Assembly (NCBI GenBank): GCA_905373705.1
Contig: CAJPUA010000077.1
Span: 1-5,603, forward strand
DNA: 5,603 nt
Direction of reading: 5' to 3'
DNA from: an uncultured Schwartzia sp.
GTDB lineage: Bacteria > Bacillota > Negativicutes > Selenomonadales > Selenomonadaceae
Both the position numbers and the translations under genes were made by a program. Of the stretch, positions 1-5,368 are shown one piece after another. Under the pieces are notes generated by a model. It saw only the letters and a program-made list of their open reading frames with translations. It was not told the origin of the DNA and ran no database searches. The first letter of the stretch is position 1. Each line of letters begins with the position of its first letter.

Positions 1-934
1 GCTCATCGATTTCCGGGTAATCGGAAATCGCCGCCCCCATCAGCCCGATGCGTTTTTGATACGGCTGGGCTGCCAGAATCTCATCCTTCAGCACTTTTCG
101 GGAACGAATCCGCGGGCGGCGAAAGCAATATCCGGCCATGCAAAAACGGCAATGACGGCCGCAGCCCCGCGCCGTTTCAATAAGATACAGATCGAACTCC
201 GTATCCGGCGTAACGATGACGGTATGCGCGGGATATTCGTCGAGATTCTTCACCCATTGCCGGTCCACCTGTACCGGAGTTCCCTTTGCCGGTTGCAGCG
301 CAGTTATCTCTCCCGTTTCTGCATATACGGGCGTATAAAGCGAAGGAACATAGACGCCGGGAATTCCCGCCAACCTCCGCAAAAGCTCCGGCCGCGAACA
401 TTTTTCGGCGATCGCCGCGTAAAAGGCGTCCATAAAGCGCTCGATCGTTTCCTCACCTTCGCCGATAATAAAAGCGTCGACAAAAAGCGCCAGCGGCTCG
501 GGGTTAAACGTCGCGCACGGCCCGCCTGCAACGACGATCGGATCGTGCTCACCTCGTTCGGACGCGATAAACGGCACCCGACCCGCCGCCAAAATATCCA
601 GCACATGAAAATAGTCCATCTCGAAAGAAACAATGAAACCGACCACGGAAAACTCGTTTAATGGTGTCTGTGTTTCTAAGCTGAGAAGCGGGGTGCGGGT
701 GCGTTCATATTCAGCCATTTCCCTTTTTTCCGGCAAAAAAAAACGCTCGCAGGCGGTATCCCGTCGGCGATTCAAAATATCATATATGATGTGGAGTCCC
801 AGATTTGACATGCCGACATGATAGGAATTGGGATAAACCAGAGCGAAGCGTGACCGGGCGCCGGGCGGGAAAACATAGTACCCCTTTTCCTTCTGCAATT
901 TCCTGCGCAGATTCTCTTCCAGCTTCCAGGTCAC
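1..934 (-). CDS. Radical SAM protein with N-terminal B12-binding-like region (3' end outside window)
   Basis: The 311 visible codons carry a radical SAM cluster-binding motif CGRHCRFC (Cys258, Cys262, Cys265), which ligates a 4Fe-4S cluster used to cleave S-adenosylmethionine. Before it lies a region resembling the cobalamin-binding-like half of the uncharacterised fused radical SAM family (the TIGR03960 type, recalled from memory): YPNSYHVGMSNLG at about residues 34-46, GGPCATFNPEPL from 137 and IGEGEE near 157-162. The substrate is unknown. I chose the GTG start because AGGAGG lies six bases upstream; the nearby ATG at 951-953 is in another frame that stops early. It follows nrdR by 27 bases and is probably cotranscribed with it. 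The rest of the radical SAM barrel and the C-terminus lie left of the window, so any C-terminal domain cannot be judged. I am sure of the superfamily and less sure of the subfamily. Confidence 0.85.
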   Translation of the reverse strand, partial: MTWKLEENLRRKLQKEKGYYVFPPGARSRFALVYPNSYHVGMSNLGLHIIYDILNRRRDTACERFFLPEKREMAEYERTRTPLLSLETQTPLNEFSVVGFIVSFEMDYFHVLDILAAGRVPFIASERGEHDPIVVAGGPCATFNPEPLALFVDAFIIGEGEETIERFMDAFYAAIAEKCSRPELLRRLAGIPGVYVPSLYTPVYAETGEITALQPAKGTPVQVDRQWVKNLDEYPAHTVIVTPDTEFDLYLIETARGCGRHCRFCMAGYCFRRPRIRSRKVLKDEILAAQPYQKRIGLMGAAISDYPEIDE

Positions 935-961
935 GCAGCGCCTCCTTTCCCATGCCGCCGT

Positions 962-1429
962 TTAATCCCTGCCGCGTTTCTCCCGCAGCAGTTCCTCCAA
1001 TTCCTCTTTAAACATGCTGATATCGGCAAACTTCCGATATACCGACGCGAAGCGAATGTAAGCAACTTCGTCAAAGCCTTTAAGCTTTTCCATAACCAGC
1101 TCGCCGATTGCCTTCGTCGTCACTTCCCGCTCCATCGTGTTGCGCATCTCCCGCTCAATTTCATCCGCCAGCAAAACGACGCGATCCGTCGGGATATCGC
1201 GCTTCTCACAGGAACGAAGCAGCCCCTTGAGGAGTTTATCACGGTCAAACGCGACCCGCCGTCCGTCGTTCTTGATGACCATGAGCGGCGTTTTCTCTAC
1301 CACCTCATACGTCGTAAAACGGCGTCCGCAGGCGCCGCACTCCCGGCGCCTGCGAATGGAATTTCCATCATCGGCAGAACGTGAATCGATTACCCGGCTG
1401 TCTTCCTGCCGGCAAAAGGGACAACGCAT
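962..1429 (-). CDS. nrdR: Transcriptional repressor NrdR of ribonucleotide reductase genes
   Basis: This 155-residue protein has the two NrdR parts in order. An N-terminal zinc ribbon has Cys3, Cys6, Cys31 and Cys34 (MRCPFC ... ECGACGRRFTTYE). An ATP-cone domain follows from about residue 46 to 136, with VIKNDGRRVAFDRDKL at its start and the family signature IRFASVYRKF near its end. NrdR senses ATP/dATP and represses ribonucleotide reductase operons at NrdR boxes. A GTG nine bases upstream at 1438 is in frame, but I prefer ATG at 1429: NrdR proteins normally begin MRCPFC, and the AAGGTG ribosome binding site (1438-1443) is eight bases from this ATG and overlaps the GTG. The gene lies 53 bases after rodZ with no visible promoter between, so it is probably read from the rodZ promoter. 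No NrdR box was seen in the window, so the regulated genes are elsewhere. Confidence 0.97.
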   Translation of the reverse strand: MRCPFCRQEDSRVIDSRSADDGNSIRRRRECGACGRRFTTYEVVEKTPLMVIKNDGRRVAFDRDKLLKGLLRSCEKRDIPTDRVVLLADEIEREMRNTMEREVTTKAIGELVMEKLKGFDEVAYIRFASVYRKFADISMFKEELEELLREKRGRD

Positions 1430-1482
1430 TATGCTCACACCTTCGTTTTATCACTTATGTTTACGGACGCGGATTTCCTCCA

Positions 1483-2331
1483 TTATTTAACGTCCTCGAC
1501 TCTGTCCCGGGTAAAATGTTTCTCAACGACGTCACCGACTTTTCCCAGCTTGCCCAGATTGCGCCCGTTATAAACAATCTCCACGGCTCCGGCGTTGCCG
1601 ACAGTCACCACGACCCGATCCGATCCCTTCCAGGAGAGTGTTTGAGCCGGTTCAGCCGTCCCTTCATAGACCACTTTGCCGTCGGCCAGAGCCTGCACCC
1701 AGCAGCGCCCCGTAAACCGCGCCGTAACGTCCACCTTTCCCGCCGCCGCTGACGCCGTGCCCACAGGAGCCGCCCCGCCGGTTCCCGGCAACGGCGATGT
1801 TCGATCAGACGCCGCTGGCGGTGCGGGCTCTTTCCCTTGCGAGGTACCGTTTCTCCCGGCCGGAGTCTCCTGACGTGAAGCGGGCGGAACGACAGGGTTT
1901 GGCTTTTCTTTCGGTGCGTTCTCCTCGCCGAAAAAATAATAGATACTGCCGATAAAAGCGATGACAACGACGCCTATGGTAACCAAAATATTCTGCGTTC
2001 GGTGCGATTTCTGCACTCGCTCCCGAAAATCCGATCCGGACGAAAACGGTTTATGCTCTTCCTCGACCGTTTTCTCGCCCGCCGTGACCGGCGTATTATC
2101 CGTGCCGTGTATCTCCTCGCGGTACTGCTGTACGAGCGCGTCGGCATCCAAATGGAGAAACTCCGCATAATTGCGGATAAAGCCCTTCACATACACTTCG
2201 CTGGGCAGCGCTTTTTGATTGCCTTTCTCGATAGACTCTATGTAAAGGGCGCGAATACTCGTCTCATTCTCAACGTCCTTTATCGTCAGACCCTGTTTCT
2301 CCCGTTCCGATTGTAGAATATTTCCTACCAT
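1483..2331 (-). CDS. rodZ: RodZ-like helix-turn-helix membrane protein (DUF4115 C-terminus)
   Basis: The 282 residues show the RodZ layout. A cytoplasmic HTH domain spans about residues 3-70 (LQSEREKQGLTIKDVENETS, then YIESIEKG and VYVKGFIRNYAEFL). A short charged linker follows, then one membrane helix at about 114-134 (ILVTIGVVVIAFIGSIYYFF) and a Pro/Ala/Gly-rich spacer at about 138-197. The C-terminal beta domain at about 199-275 is of the DUF4115 type (DVTARFTGRCWVQALADGKV, GNAGAVEIVYNGRNLG). RodZ proteins link the MreB cytoskeleton to the wall-elongation machinery at the membrane; the HTH contacts MreB and may not bind DNA. The ATG start has AAGGAGG eight bases upstream, and a strong promoter precedes it. 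It heads the unit containing nrdR. Family assignment is firm, but the cellular role in this organism is inferred. No mreB is present here. Confidence 0.92.
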   Translation of the reverse strand: MVGNILQSEREKQGLTIKDVENETSIRALYIESIEKGNQKALPSEVYVKGFIRNYAEFLHLDADALVQQYREEIHGTDNTPVTAGEKTVEEEHKPFSSGSDFRERVQKSHRTQNILVTIGVVVIAFIGSIYYFFGEENAPKEKPNPVVPPASRQETPAGRNGTSQGKEPAPPAASDRTSPLPGTGGAAPVGTASAAAGKVDVTARFTGRCWVQALADGKVVYEGTAEPAQTLSWKGSDRVVVTVGNAGAVEIVYNGRNLGKLGKVGDVVEKHFTRDRVEDVK

Positions 2332-2418
2332 ATAAACAACCTCCTTGCCTCGTTGTAATGGTATCCTGCGCAGTGGTCAACCTGCGTTTTCTTATACTTA
2401 CCCCAATGTACTACCCTT

Positions 2419-2447
2419 ATTATAGGGAAAATTGCTGAATATGGCAA
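2419..2447 (-). promoter_or_regulatory. Promoter of the rodZ-nrdR-radical SAM unit
   Basis: On the minus strand TTGCCA (2442-2447) and a perfect TATAAT (2419-2424) are separated by exactly 17 bases, an almost ideal vegetative sigma-factor promoter. Transcription would start near 2412, giving a leader of about 80 bases before rodZ. The leader has a small hairpin (CTGCG and CGCAG arms at 2369-2373 and 2382-2386, eight-base loop) and the AAGGAGG site. No other equally good promoter is seen for nrdR or the radical SAM gene. Confidence 0.8.
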
Positions 2448-2514
2448 GATATACCGACAAATCCCCGCCATAAAACAGAAATTAAAACTAAAGTCTTGTA
2501 CGTCCGTTTCATGT

Positions 2515-2580
2515 ATAAAGTCAGTTTTCTTATGCAAGAAGTAGTTTTTCAAAAAACGATCGTCAGACATAAAACTTTAT
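2515..2580 (-). other. AT-rich nested inverted repeat downstream of dut
   Basis: ATAAAGT (2515-2521) pairs with ACTTTAT (2574-2580), TTATG (2530-2534) with CATAA (2568-2572), and GTTTT (2544-2548) with AAAAC (2553-2557). The arms are AT-rich and the spacing is uneven. It lies right after the dut stop codon, where the upstream unit should end, but it lacks the GC-rich stem of a standard intrinsic terminator. The rest of the gap up to the rodZ promoter shows no gene I can support. Confidence 0.35.
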
Positions 2581-2582
2581 TC

Positions 2583-3038
2583 TCATTCGACGCCGGTAGA
2601 ACCGAAACCGCCGCGGCGCTTTTCCCCCGCGCCGGCCTCATCGCCGTCGATCATCCGATACGCGTGAAAGATTCCCTGCGCAACCCGCATGCCGCGCGGC
2701 ACGATGATTGGCTCGTCGCCATGATTATAGAGCGCCACCATAATATGCCCTTCATTAGCCTCGTTATTGTAATAATCGGCGTCGATAATTCCCTCGTCGT
2801 TGATACAGGAAACCATCTGACGAACGGAAAATCCGGAACGCACATGTATCCCTAAATATTCGTTCGCCGGCATATACGCCTTTAATCCTGTCGGCACTAT
2901 GGTCACCCGATGCGGTGCTAAAACGGTCTCTTCCGCGGCCTCAATATCGTAGCCGGCGCTCGCCGCCGTTTTACGTCGCGGCAAATGAATATCCTGCCCG
3001 TGATAGGCACTCACTACCTCAAACCCTCGGTTTTTCAT
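2583..3038 (-). CDS. dut: dUTP diphosphatase (dUTPase)
   Basis: The product hydrolyses dUTP to dUMP and pyrophosphate in the cytoplasm, keeping uracil out of DNA and supplying dUMP for thymidylate synthesis. All five motifs of the trimeric dUTPase family are readable in this 151-residue protein: AGYDIEA (28-34), RSGFS (67-71), GIIDADY (83-89), RGMRVAQ (115-121) and the C-terminal RRGGFGSTG (141-149) that closes over the substrate. The YYNNEANEGHI stretch after motif 3 is the variant I recall from Bacillota dUTPases rather than the RGE form of E. coli. An in-frame extension to 3143 would overlap hfq and read through a hairpin, so I chose ATG at 3038, which has GGGAGG eight bases upstream. The gene follows hfq by 70 bases containing a strong hairpin. 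Expression may depend on readthrough from hfq. Confidence 0.95.
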   Translation of the reverse strand: MKNRGFEVVSAYHGQDIHLPRRKTAASAGYDIEAAEETVLAPHRVTIVPTGLKAYMPANEYLGIHVRSGFSVRQMVSCINDEGIIDADYYNNEANEGHIMVALYNHGDEPIIVPRGMRVAQGIFHAYRMIDGDEAGAGEKRRGGFGSTGVE

Positions 3039-3056
3039 CCCTGTTCCCTCCCGTAT

Positions 3057-3095
3057 ACAGAAAGCCGCCGCCCGTATTAAGCGGCGGCGGTCTGT
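3057..3095 (-). terminator. Strong GC-rich hairpin between hfq and dut (possible terminator or attenuator)
   Basis: CCGCCGCC (3065-3072) and GGCGGCGG (3083-3090) form an 8-base-pair GC stem with a 10-base loop. Five more pairs, ACAGA (3057-3061) with TCTGT (3091-3095), extend it across a 3-base bulge (3062-3064). On the minus strand only a broken T-run (TTTCTGT) follows, so full termination is doubtful. Partial termination, or an RNA-processing or protective stem at the end of hfq, fits better. Confidence 0.5.
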
Positions 3096-3108
3096 TATTC
3101 CGGCAATC

Positions 3109-3363
3109 TCATTCCTTACCGTTATCTTTCTTATCAAAATCAAATCCAGCCGTCAGCGGGCGTGCCGGTGTAACCGTTGAAATCGCATGTTTATACACCA
3201 TCTGCTGCTTGCCCATCGCGTCAAGGATAACGGTGAAATTATCAAAGCCCCGGACGTTTCCTTTAAGCTGAAAGCCGTTCACCAGATGAATCGTGACCGG
3301 CACGTTCTCCTTTCGTACCTGATTCAGGAAACTATCCTGAAGATTGATGCTCTTTGCCGCCAT
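3109..3363 (-). CDS. hfq: RNA chaperone Hfq
   Basis: The 84-residue protein matches Hfq over nearly its whole length. The N-terminal helix is NLQDSFLNQVRKENVPV with the conserved Gln9. The Sm1 strand region is VNGFQLKGNVRGFDNFTVIL (28-47), and the Sm2 motif is YKHAIST (57-63), whose Lys58 and His59 line the proximal uridine-binding pore of the hexamer. A short, charged C-terminal tail (residues 66-84) follows, shorter than in enterobacterial Hfq. Hfq binds small RNAs and mRNAs and modulates their pairing and stability; its role in Bacillota varies between species. ATG at 3363 has AAGGAG eight bases upstream. The miaA-hfq order is a widespread conserved pair. The 51-base gap after miaA contains candidate promoter elements, so hfq may be transcribed both from the upstream operon and on its own. 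Confidence 0.98.
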   Translation of the reverse strand: MAAKSINLQDSFLNQVRKENVPVTIHLVNGFQLKGNVRGFDNFTVILDAMGKQQMVYKHAISTVTPARPLTAGFDFDKKDNGKE

Positions 3364-3393
3364 AAGAACCTCTCCTTGCTTTTAATCTGAATT

Positions 3394-3423
3394 GATATAT
3401 TATATTTTCGTCTTTCATTGCAA
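3394..3423 (-). promoter_or_regulatory. Candidate internal promoter for hfq
   Basis: The short AT-rich gap between miaA and hfq contains TATAAT (3399-3404) and, overlapping it, TATATC (3394-3399) on the minus strand. TTGCAA (3418-3423), at the end of miaA, is 18 bases from TATATC but only 14 from TATAAT. Both pairings are imperfect. Internal hfq promoters downstream of or within miaA are well known in other bacteria, which adds some support. Confidence 0.4.
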
Positions 3424-4359
3424 AAATCCTGCCATATCCCCAAAAACTTTCTCGCAAAGAAGATCCGATGACAGCTGATCAGCATCATACCAATGGATAT
3501 AAGGCATTTTCCGATACCAGGTAAATTGCCGCTTGGCAAAATGGCGCGTAGCTTTCCGGATCTCATCAAGAGCTTCTTCTCTCCCTGTCTCCCCCGTGAG
3601 GAAAGCCGCTATCTCCTTATAGCCGATGCCCTTCATCGCGGGCGCGTCCCGGGAAACACCCGCCGCCAGCAATGCGCGTACCTCGTCTTCTAATCCATCT
3701 GCGACCATACGGTCGACGCGCTGATTGATCCTTTCATAAAGCCGCGCCCGTTCCCAACGGAGACCGACGACCCACGCATCGTATACCAGCCTATCTCCGC
3801 TGCCGCGCCTCGTGCGGGAAATCTTCTCTTCTCCCAGTTTCCAGACCTCCAAAGCCCGCGCGACCCGCCGAAAATCGTTTACATGGAGTCGGTCCGCCGC
3901 CGCCGGATCGATCTCCTCCAGCATCGCGTGAACATACGCCCGCCCCCGCTGCTGCGCCAGTGTCTCCAAATAACGGCGATAGTCCTTATCTTCCGGCGAG
4001 CGATTAAATTCGTAGCCTTCAAGCAGCGCTTTCACATAGAGACCCGTCCCCCCCGCCAAAATCGGTATCTTTCCCCGCTGATGGAGCGCCGCGATCTTTT
4101 CGCCGGCAAGACGTTGAAAATCATTGACGCTGAACGAATCTTCAGGGCTTAGAATATCGATCAACTCGTGGCGGACGCCGCCGCGCTCCTTTTCGTCGGG
4201 CTTTGCGGCGCCGATGTTAAAGCCGCGGTATACCAGCATGGAATCGCCCGAGATAATATCCGTCCCCAGCTTTCGCGCCAGACGGACGGCCAGCGCCGTC
4301 TTACCGGAAGCCGTCGGCCCCAAGACGACGATCAGCTTATCCCGCGCCGCCCCGGTCAT
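3415..4359 (-). CDS. miaA: tRNA dimethylallyltransferase MiaA
   Basis: MiaA transfers a dimethylallyl group to N6 of adenosine 37 in tRNAs that read codons beginning with U, which improves decoding. The 314-residue length is normal for the family. Visible landmarks are the P-loop GPTASGKT (14-21), the catalytic-region motif GDSMLVYRGFNIGAAKP starting near residue 38, LAGGTGLYVKALLEG near residue 101, the helical tRNA-binding insert, KGIGYKE, and the C-terminal KRQFTWYRKM. The start codon overlaps the stop of the preceding hydrolase gene as ATGA, and no strong Shine-Dalgarno sequence is visible, so translation is probably coupled. hfq follows after 51 bases. Nothing is truncated or missing. 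The motif variants (Leu after DSM, Ala in IGAAKP) look like ordinary family variation. Confidence 0.98.
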   Translation of the reverse strand: MTGAARDKLIVVLGPTASGKTALAVRLARKLGTDIISGDSMLVYRGFNIGAAKPDEKERGGVRHELIDILSPEDSFSVNDFQRLAGEKIAALHQRGKIPILAGGTGLYVKALLEGYEFNRSPEDKDYRRYLETLAQQRGRAYVHAMLEEIDPAAADRLHVNDFRRVARALEVWKLGEEKISRTRRGSGDRLVYDAWVVGLRWERARLYERINQRVDRMVADGLEDEVRALLAAGVSRDAPAMKGIGYKEIAAFLTGETGREEALDEIRKATRHFAKRQFTWYRKMPYIHWYDADQLSSDLLCEKVFGDMAGFLQ

Positions 4360-5033
4360 TCGAGGATCATCGACTCGCCTGGTTTCACGATATGAACGAC
4401 TGCTCGCGTCGAATCTTCCGTCAGCTCTTTATAGCGCCGCACATCCTGCGCAATCACCGGCCACGTATCGTAATGAATGGGAATGACATGGCGCGTATTC
4501 AGCCACTGCGCCGCCAACGCCGCGTCTTCCAGCCCCATCGTATAATTATCGCCGATGGGCAGCAAAGCGTAATCAAGCGCGTCCTTGCGGCCGATGAGCT
4601 TCATATCATGAAACAGCGCCGTATCCCCGGCAAAATAAACCGTTATCCCGCCCATCTGAATAACGAACCCGCAGGCGATACCGCCCGGGACCCCAGAGCT
4701 GTGTAATGCTAACGTCATGCGAACTTTGCCGAAGGGAAGCTTTACCGAGCCTCCCAAATTCATACCGTGCGACTTTACCCCCGGCGCAGTCTCCTCGCAG
4801 ATCGCGTTGATTTCGGGAATCGCCACAATCGTCGCCCCCGTGCGTCTGGCGATAGCCGCCGTATCGCCCAAGTGATCGCCGTGTGCGTGCGATACCAAAA
4901 TATAATCGCAGGACACATCCTCCGCCGCAATCGCCGCCTGCGGGTTACCCGTCAGGAACGGGTCGGCCAGCACCTTATATTTGCCGTCGTCCAAAAGGAA
5001 ACAAGCATGTCCATAATAAGTATACTTCAGCAT
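4356..5033 (-). CDS. UPF0173 metal-dependent hydrolase (metallo-beta-lactamase fold, YtkL-like)
   Basis: This 225-residue protein has the metallo-beta-lactamase fold signatures: an N-terminal MLKYTYYGHACFLL strand pair, the metal-binding SHAHGDHLGD (His49, His51, Asp53, His54), a later histidine in LALHSS (His111), YFAGDTALF with Asp137, and IPIHYDTWP with His187. The short single-domain length and HSSGVPGG ... FVIQMGGITVYFAGDT match the UPF0173/YtkL group, related to UlaG-like hydrolases; the substrate is unknown. The frame stays open upstream to 5231, but that extension crosses a promoter, a ribosome binding site and a repeat. ATG at 5033 is preceded by AAGGAGG at seven bases, so it is the start. 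The gene's stop overlaps the miaA start by four bases, which makes it the first gene of the miaA-hfq-dut unit. The link to tRNA modification is positional only. Confidence 0.92.
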   Translation of the reverse strand: MLKYTYYGHACFLLDDGKYKVLADPFLTGNPQAAIAAEDVSCDYILVSHAHGDHLGDTAAIARRTGATIVAIPEINAICEETAPGVKSHGMNLGGSVKLPFGKVRMTLALHSSGVPGGIACGFVIQMGGITVYFAGDTALFHDMKLIGRKDALDYALLPIGDNYTMGLEDAALAAQWLNTRHVIPIHYDTWPVIAQDVRRYKELTEDSTRAVVHIVKPGESMILE

Positions 5034-5066
5034 AAAAACGCCTCCTTCAAAAATGCTGTTTCTTTT

Positions 5067-5095
5067 ATTATACCCTATATTCCCTTGGTAAATCC
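5067..5095 (-). promoter_or_regulatory. Candidate promoter of the UPF0173-miaA-hfq-dut unit
   Basis: A perfect TATAAT lies at 5067-5072 on the minus strand, 33 bases upstream of the UPF0173 start, which suits a short leader. The -35 region is poor (GGATTT with 17-base spacing, or TTTACC with 14-base spacing), so an activator or a weak basal level is possible. The call rests mainly on the -10 element and its position. Confidence 0.55.
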
Positions 5096-5176
5096 ACTGC
5101 CGCGAGCGGAAACCATCATGTATACTTAATACTATCCGCCTTACGGGGGAAATAACCTGAAAAATCTCTGCCGGCG

Positions 5177-5206
5177 TTAGGAAGTTCGCCGAACCTGTGG
5201 TACAAT
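5177..5206 (+). promoter_or_regulatory. Candidate promoter of the plus-strand gene
   Basis: TACAAT (5201-5206) preceded by TGG forms an extended -10 element. A weak -35 (TTAGGA, 5177-5182) lies 18 bases upstream. Between them is a perfect inverted repeat, GTTCG-C-CGAAC (5184-5194), which could be an operator. Transcription would begin near 5213, almost at the base of the first repeat hairpin, so the whole hairpin array would be in the mRNA leader. This is a sequence-only prediction. Confidence 0.4.
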
Positions 5207-5255
5207 ATGAACACTTAACGAGCGCGACCAAAGGGAGCGAGAGTTTAGTGTGAAT
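5203..5255 (+). repeat. 53-base direct repeat, copy 1, forming a G-A mismatch hairpin
   Basis: This copy is identical to 5316-5368 except at 5231 (A here, G at 5344). With two extra bases on the right (5205-5257) it folds into a hairpin of 25 opposed positions around an AAA loop (5230-5232). Seventeen are Watson-Crick pairs (blocks ATAT, ACACT, AAC, CGC, CC), seven are G opposite A, and one is T opposite T (5216/5246). The G-A positions form three blocks: 5209-5210 with 5252-5253, 5220-5222 with 5240-5242, and 5226-5227 with 5235-5236. It lies directly after the candidate -10 element. Confidence 0.9.
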
Positions 5256-5262
5256 ATGTGCC

Positions 5263-5310
5263 TAACCACTTAGCAAAGGCAAGCAAAGCGCCGCCTGCGT
5301 TTAGTGGTTA
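5263..5310 (+). repeat. Diverged third hairpin between the two repeats
   Basis: A perfect 8-base inverted repeat, TAACCACT (5263-5270) and AGTGGTTA (5303-5310), encloses 32 bases. The arms share CACTTA on the left and TTTAGTG on the right with the flanking repeats, including the same T opposite T position (5271/5302). An inner GGC/GCC stem (5278-5280 with 5293-5295 and neighbours) and an AAA triloop (5285-5287) closed by GC pairs give a similar architecture. I read it as a distant relative of the 53-base repeat. Confidence 0.7.
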
Positions 5311-5315
5311 TGGCG

Positions 5316-5368
5316 CAATATGAACACTTAACGAGCGCGACCAGAGGGAGCGAGAGTTTAGTGTGAAT
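5316..5368 (+). repeat. 53-base direct repeat, copy 2
   Basis: This is the second copy, offset by 113 bases from copy 1, with a single substitution that falls in the hairpin loop (AGA instead of AAA). All stem pairs and all G-A mismatch blocks within the repeat are kept. The outer ATAT pairing of copy 1 is reduced to two pairs, because the right flank differs. It ends 31 bases before the plus-strand start codon and lacks a -10 element at its left edge. Confidence 0.9.

Noticed and set aside
56..661. 201-codon plus-strand frame opposite the radical SAM gene
   Set aside because: It is an Arg-rich antisense shadow. The minus-strand frame carries the conserved radical SAM motifs and a ribosome binding site.
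2419..2511. 30-codon minus-strand frame starting MKRTYKTLVLISVL, signal-peptide-like
   Set aside because: There is no Shine-Dalgarno sequence before its ATG, and it ends inside the rodZ -10 element; the hydrophobic look is expected from AT-rich sequence.
2325..2570. 81-codon minus-strand open frame between dut and rodZ
   Set aside because: It has no ribosome binding site, crosses the strong rodZ promoter and overlaps the rodZ start; the sequence has no recognisable motif.
3039..3143. Extended start for dUTPase at 3143
   Set aside because: The extension overlaps hfq and runs through the GC-rich hairpin. ATG at 3038 has a good ribosome binding site and gives the normal family length.
5034..5231. 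In-frame N-terminal extension of the UPF0173 hydrolase beginning MVALVKCSYC
   Set aside because: It would cross the repeat, the -10 element and the ribosome binding site. The family starts at the MLKYTYYGHACF segment, which has a perfect AAGGAGG upstream.
5203..5368. CRISPR array
   Set aside because: There are only two identical units, the repeats are 53 bases long and the intervening 60 bases are themselves a related hairpin; no cas gene is present.
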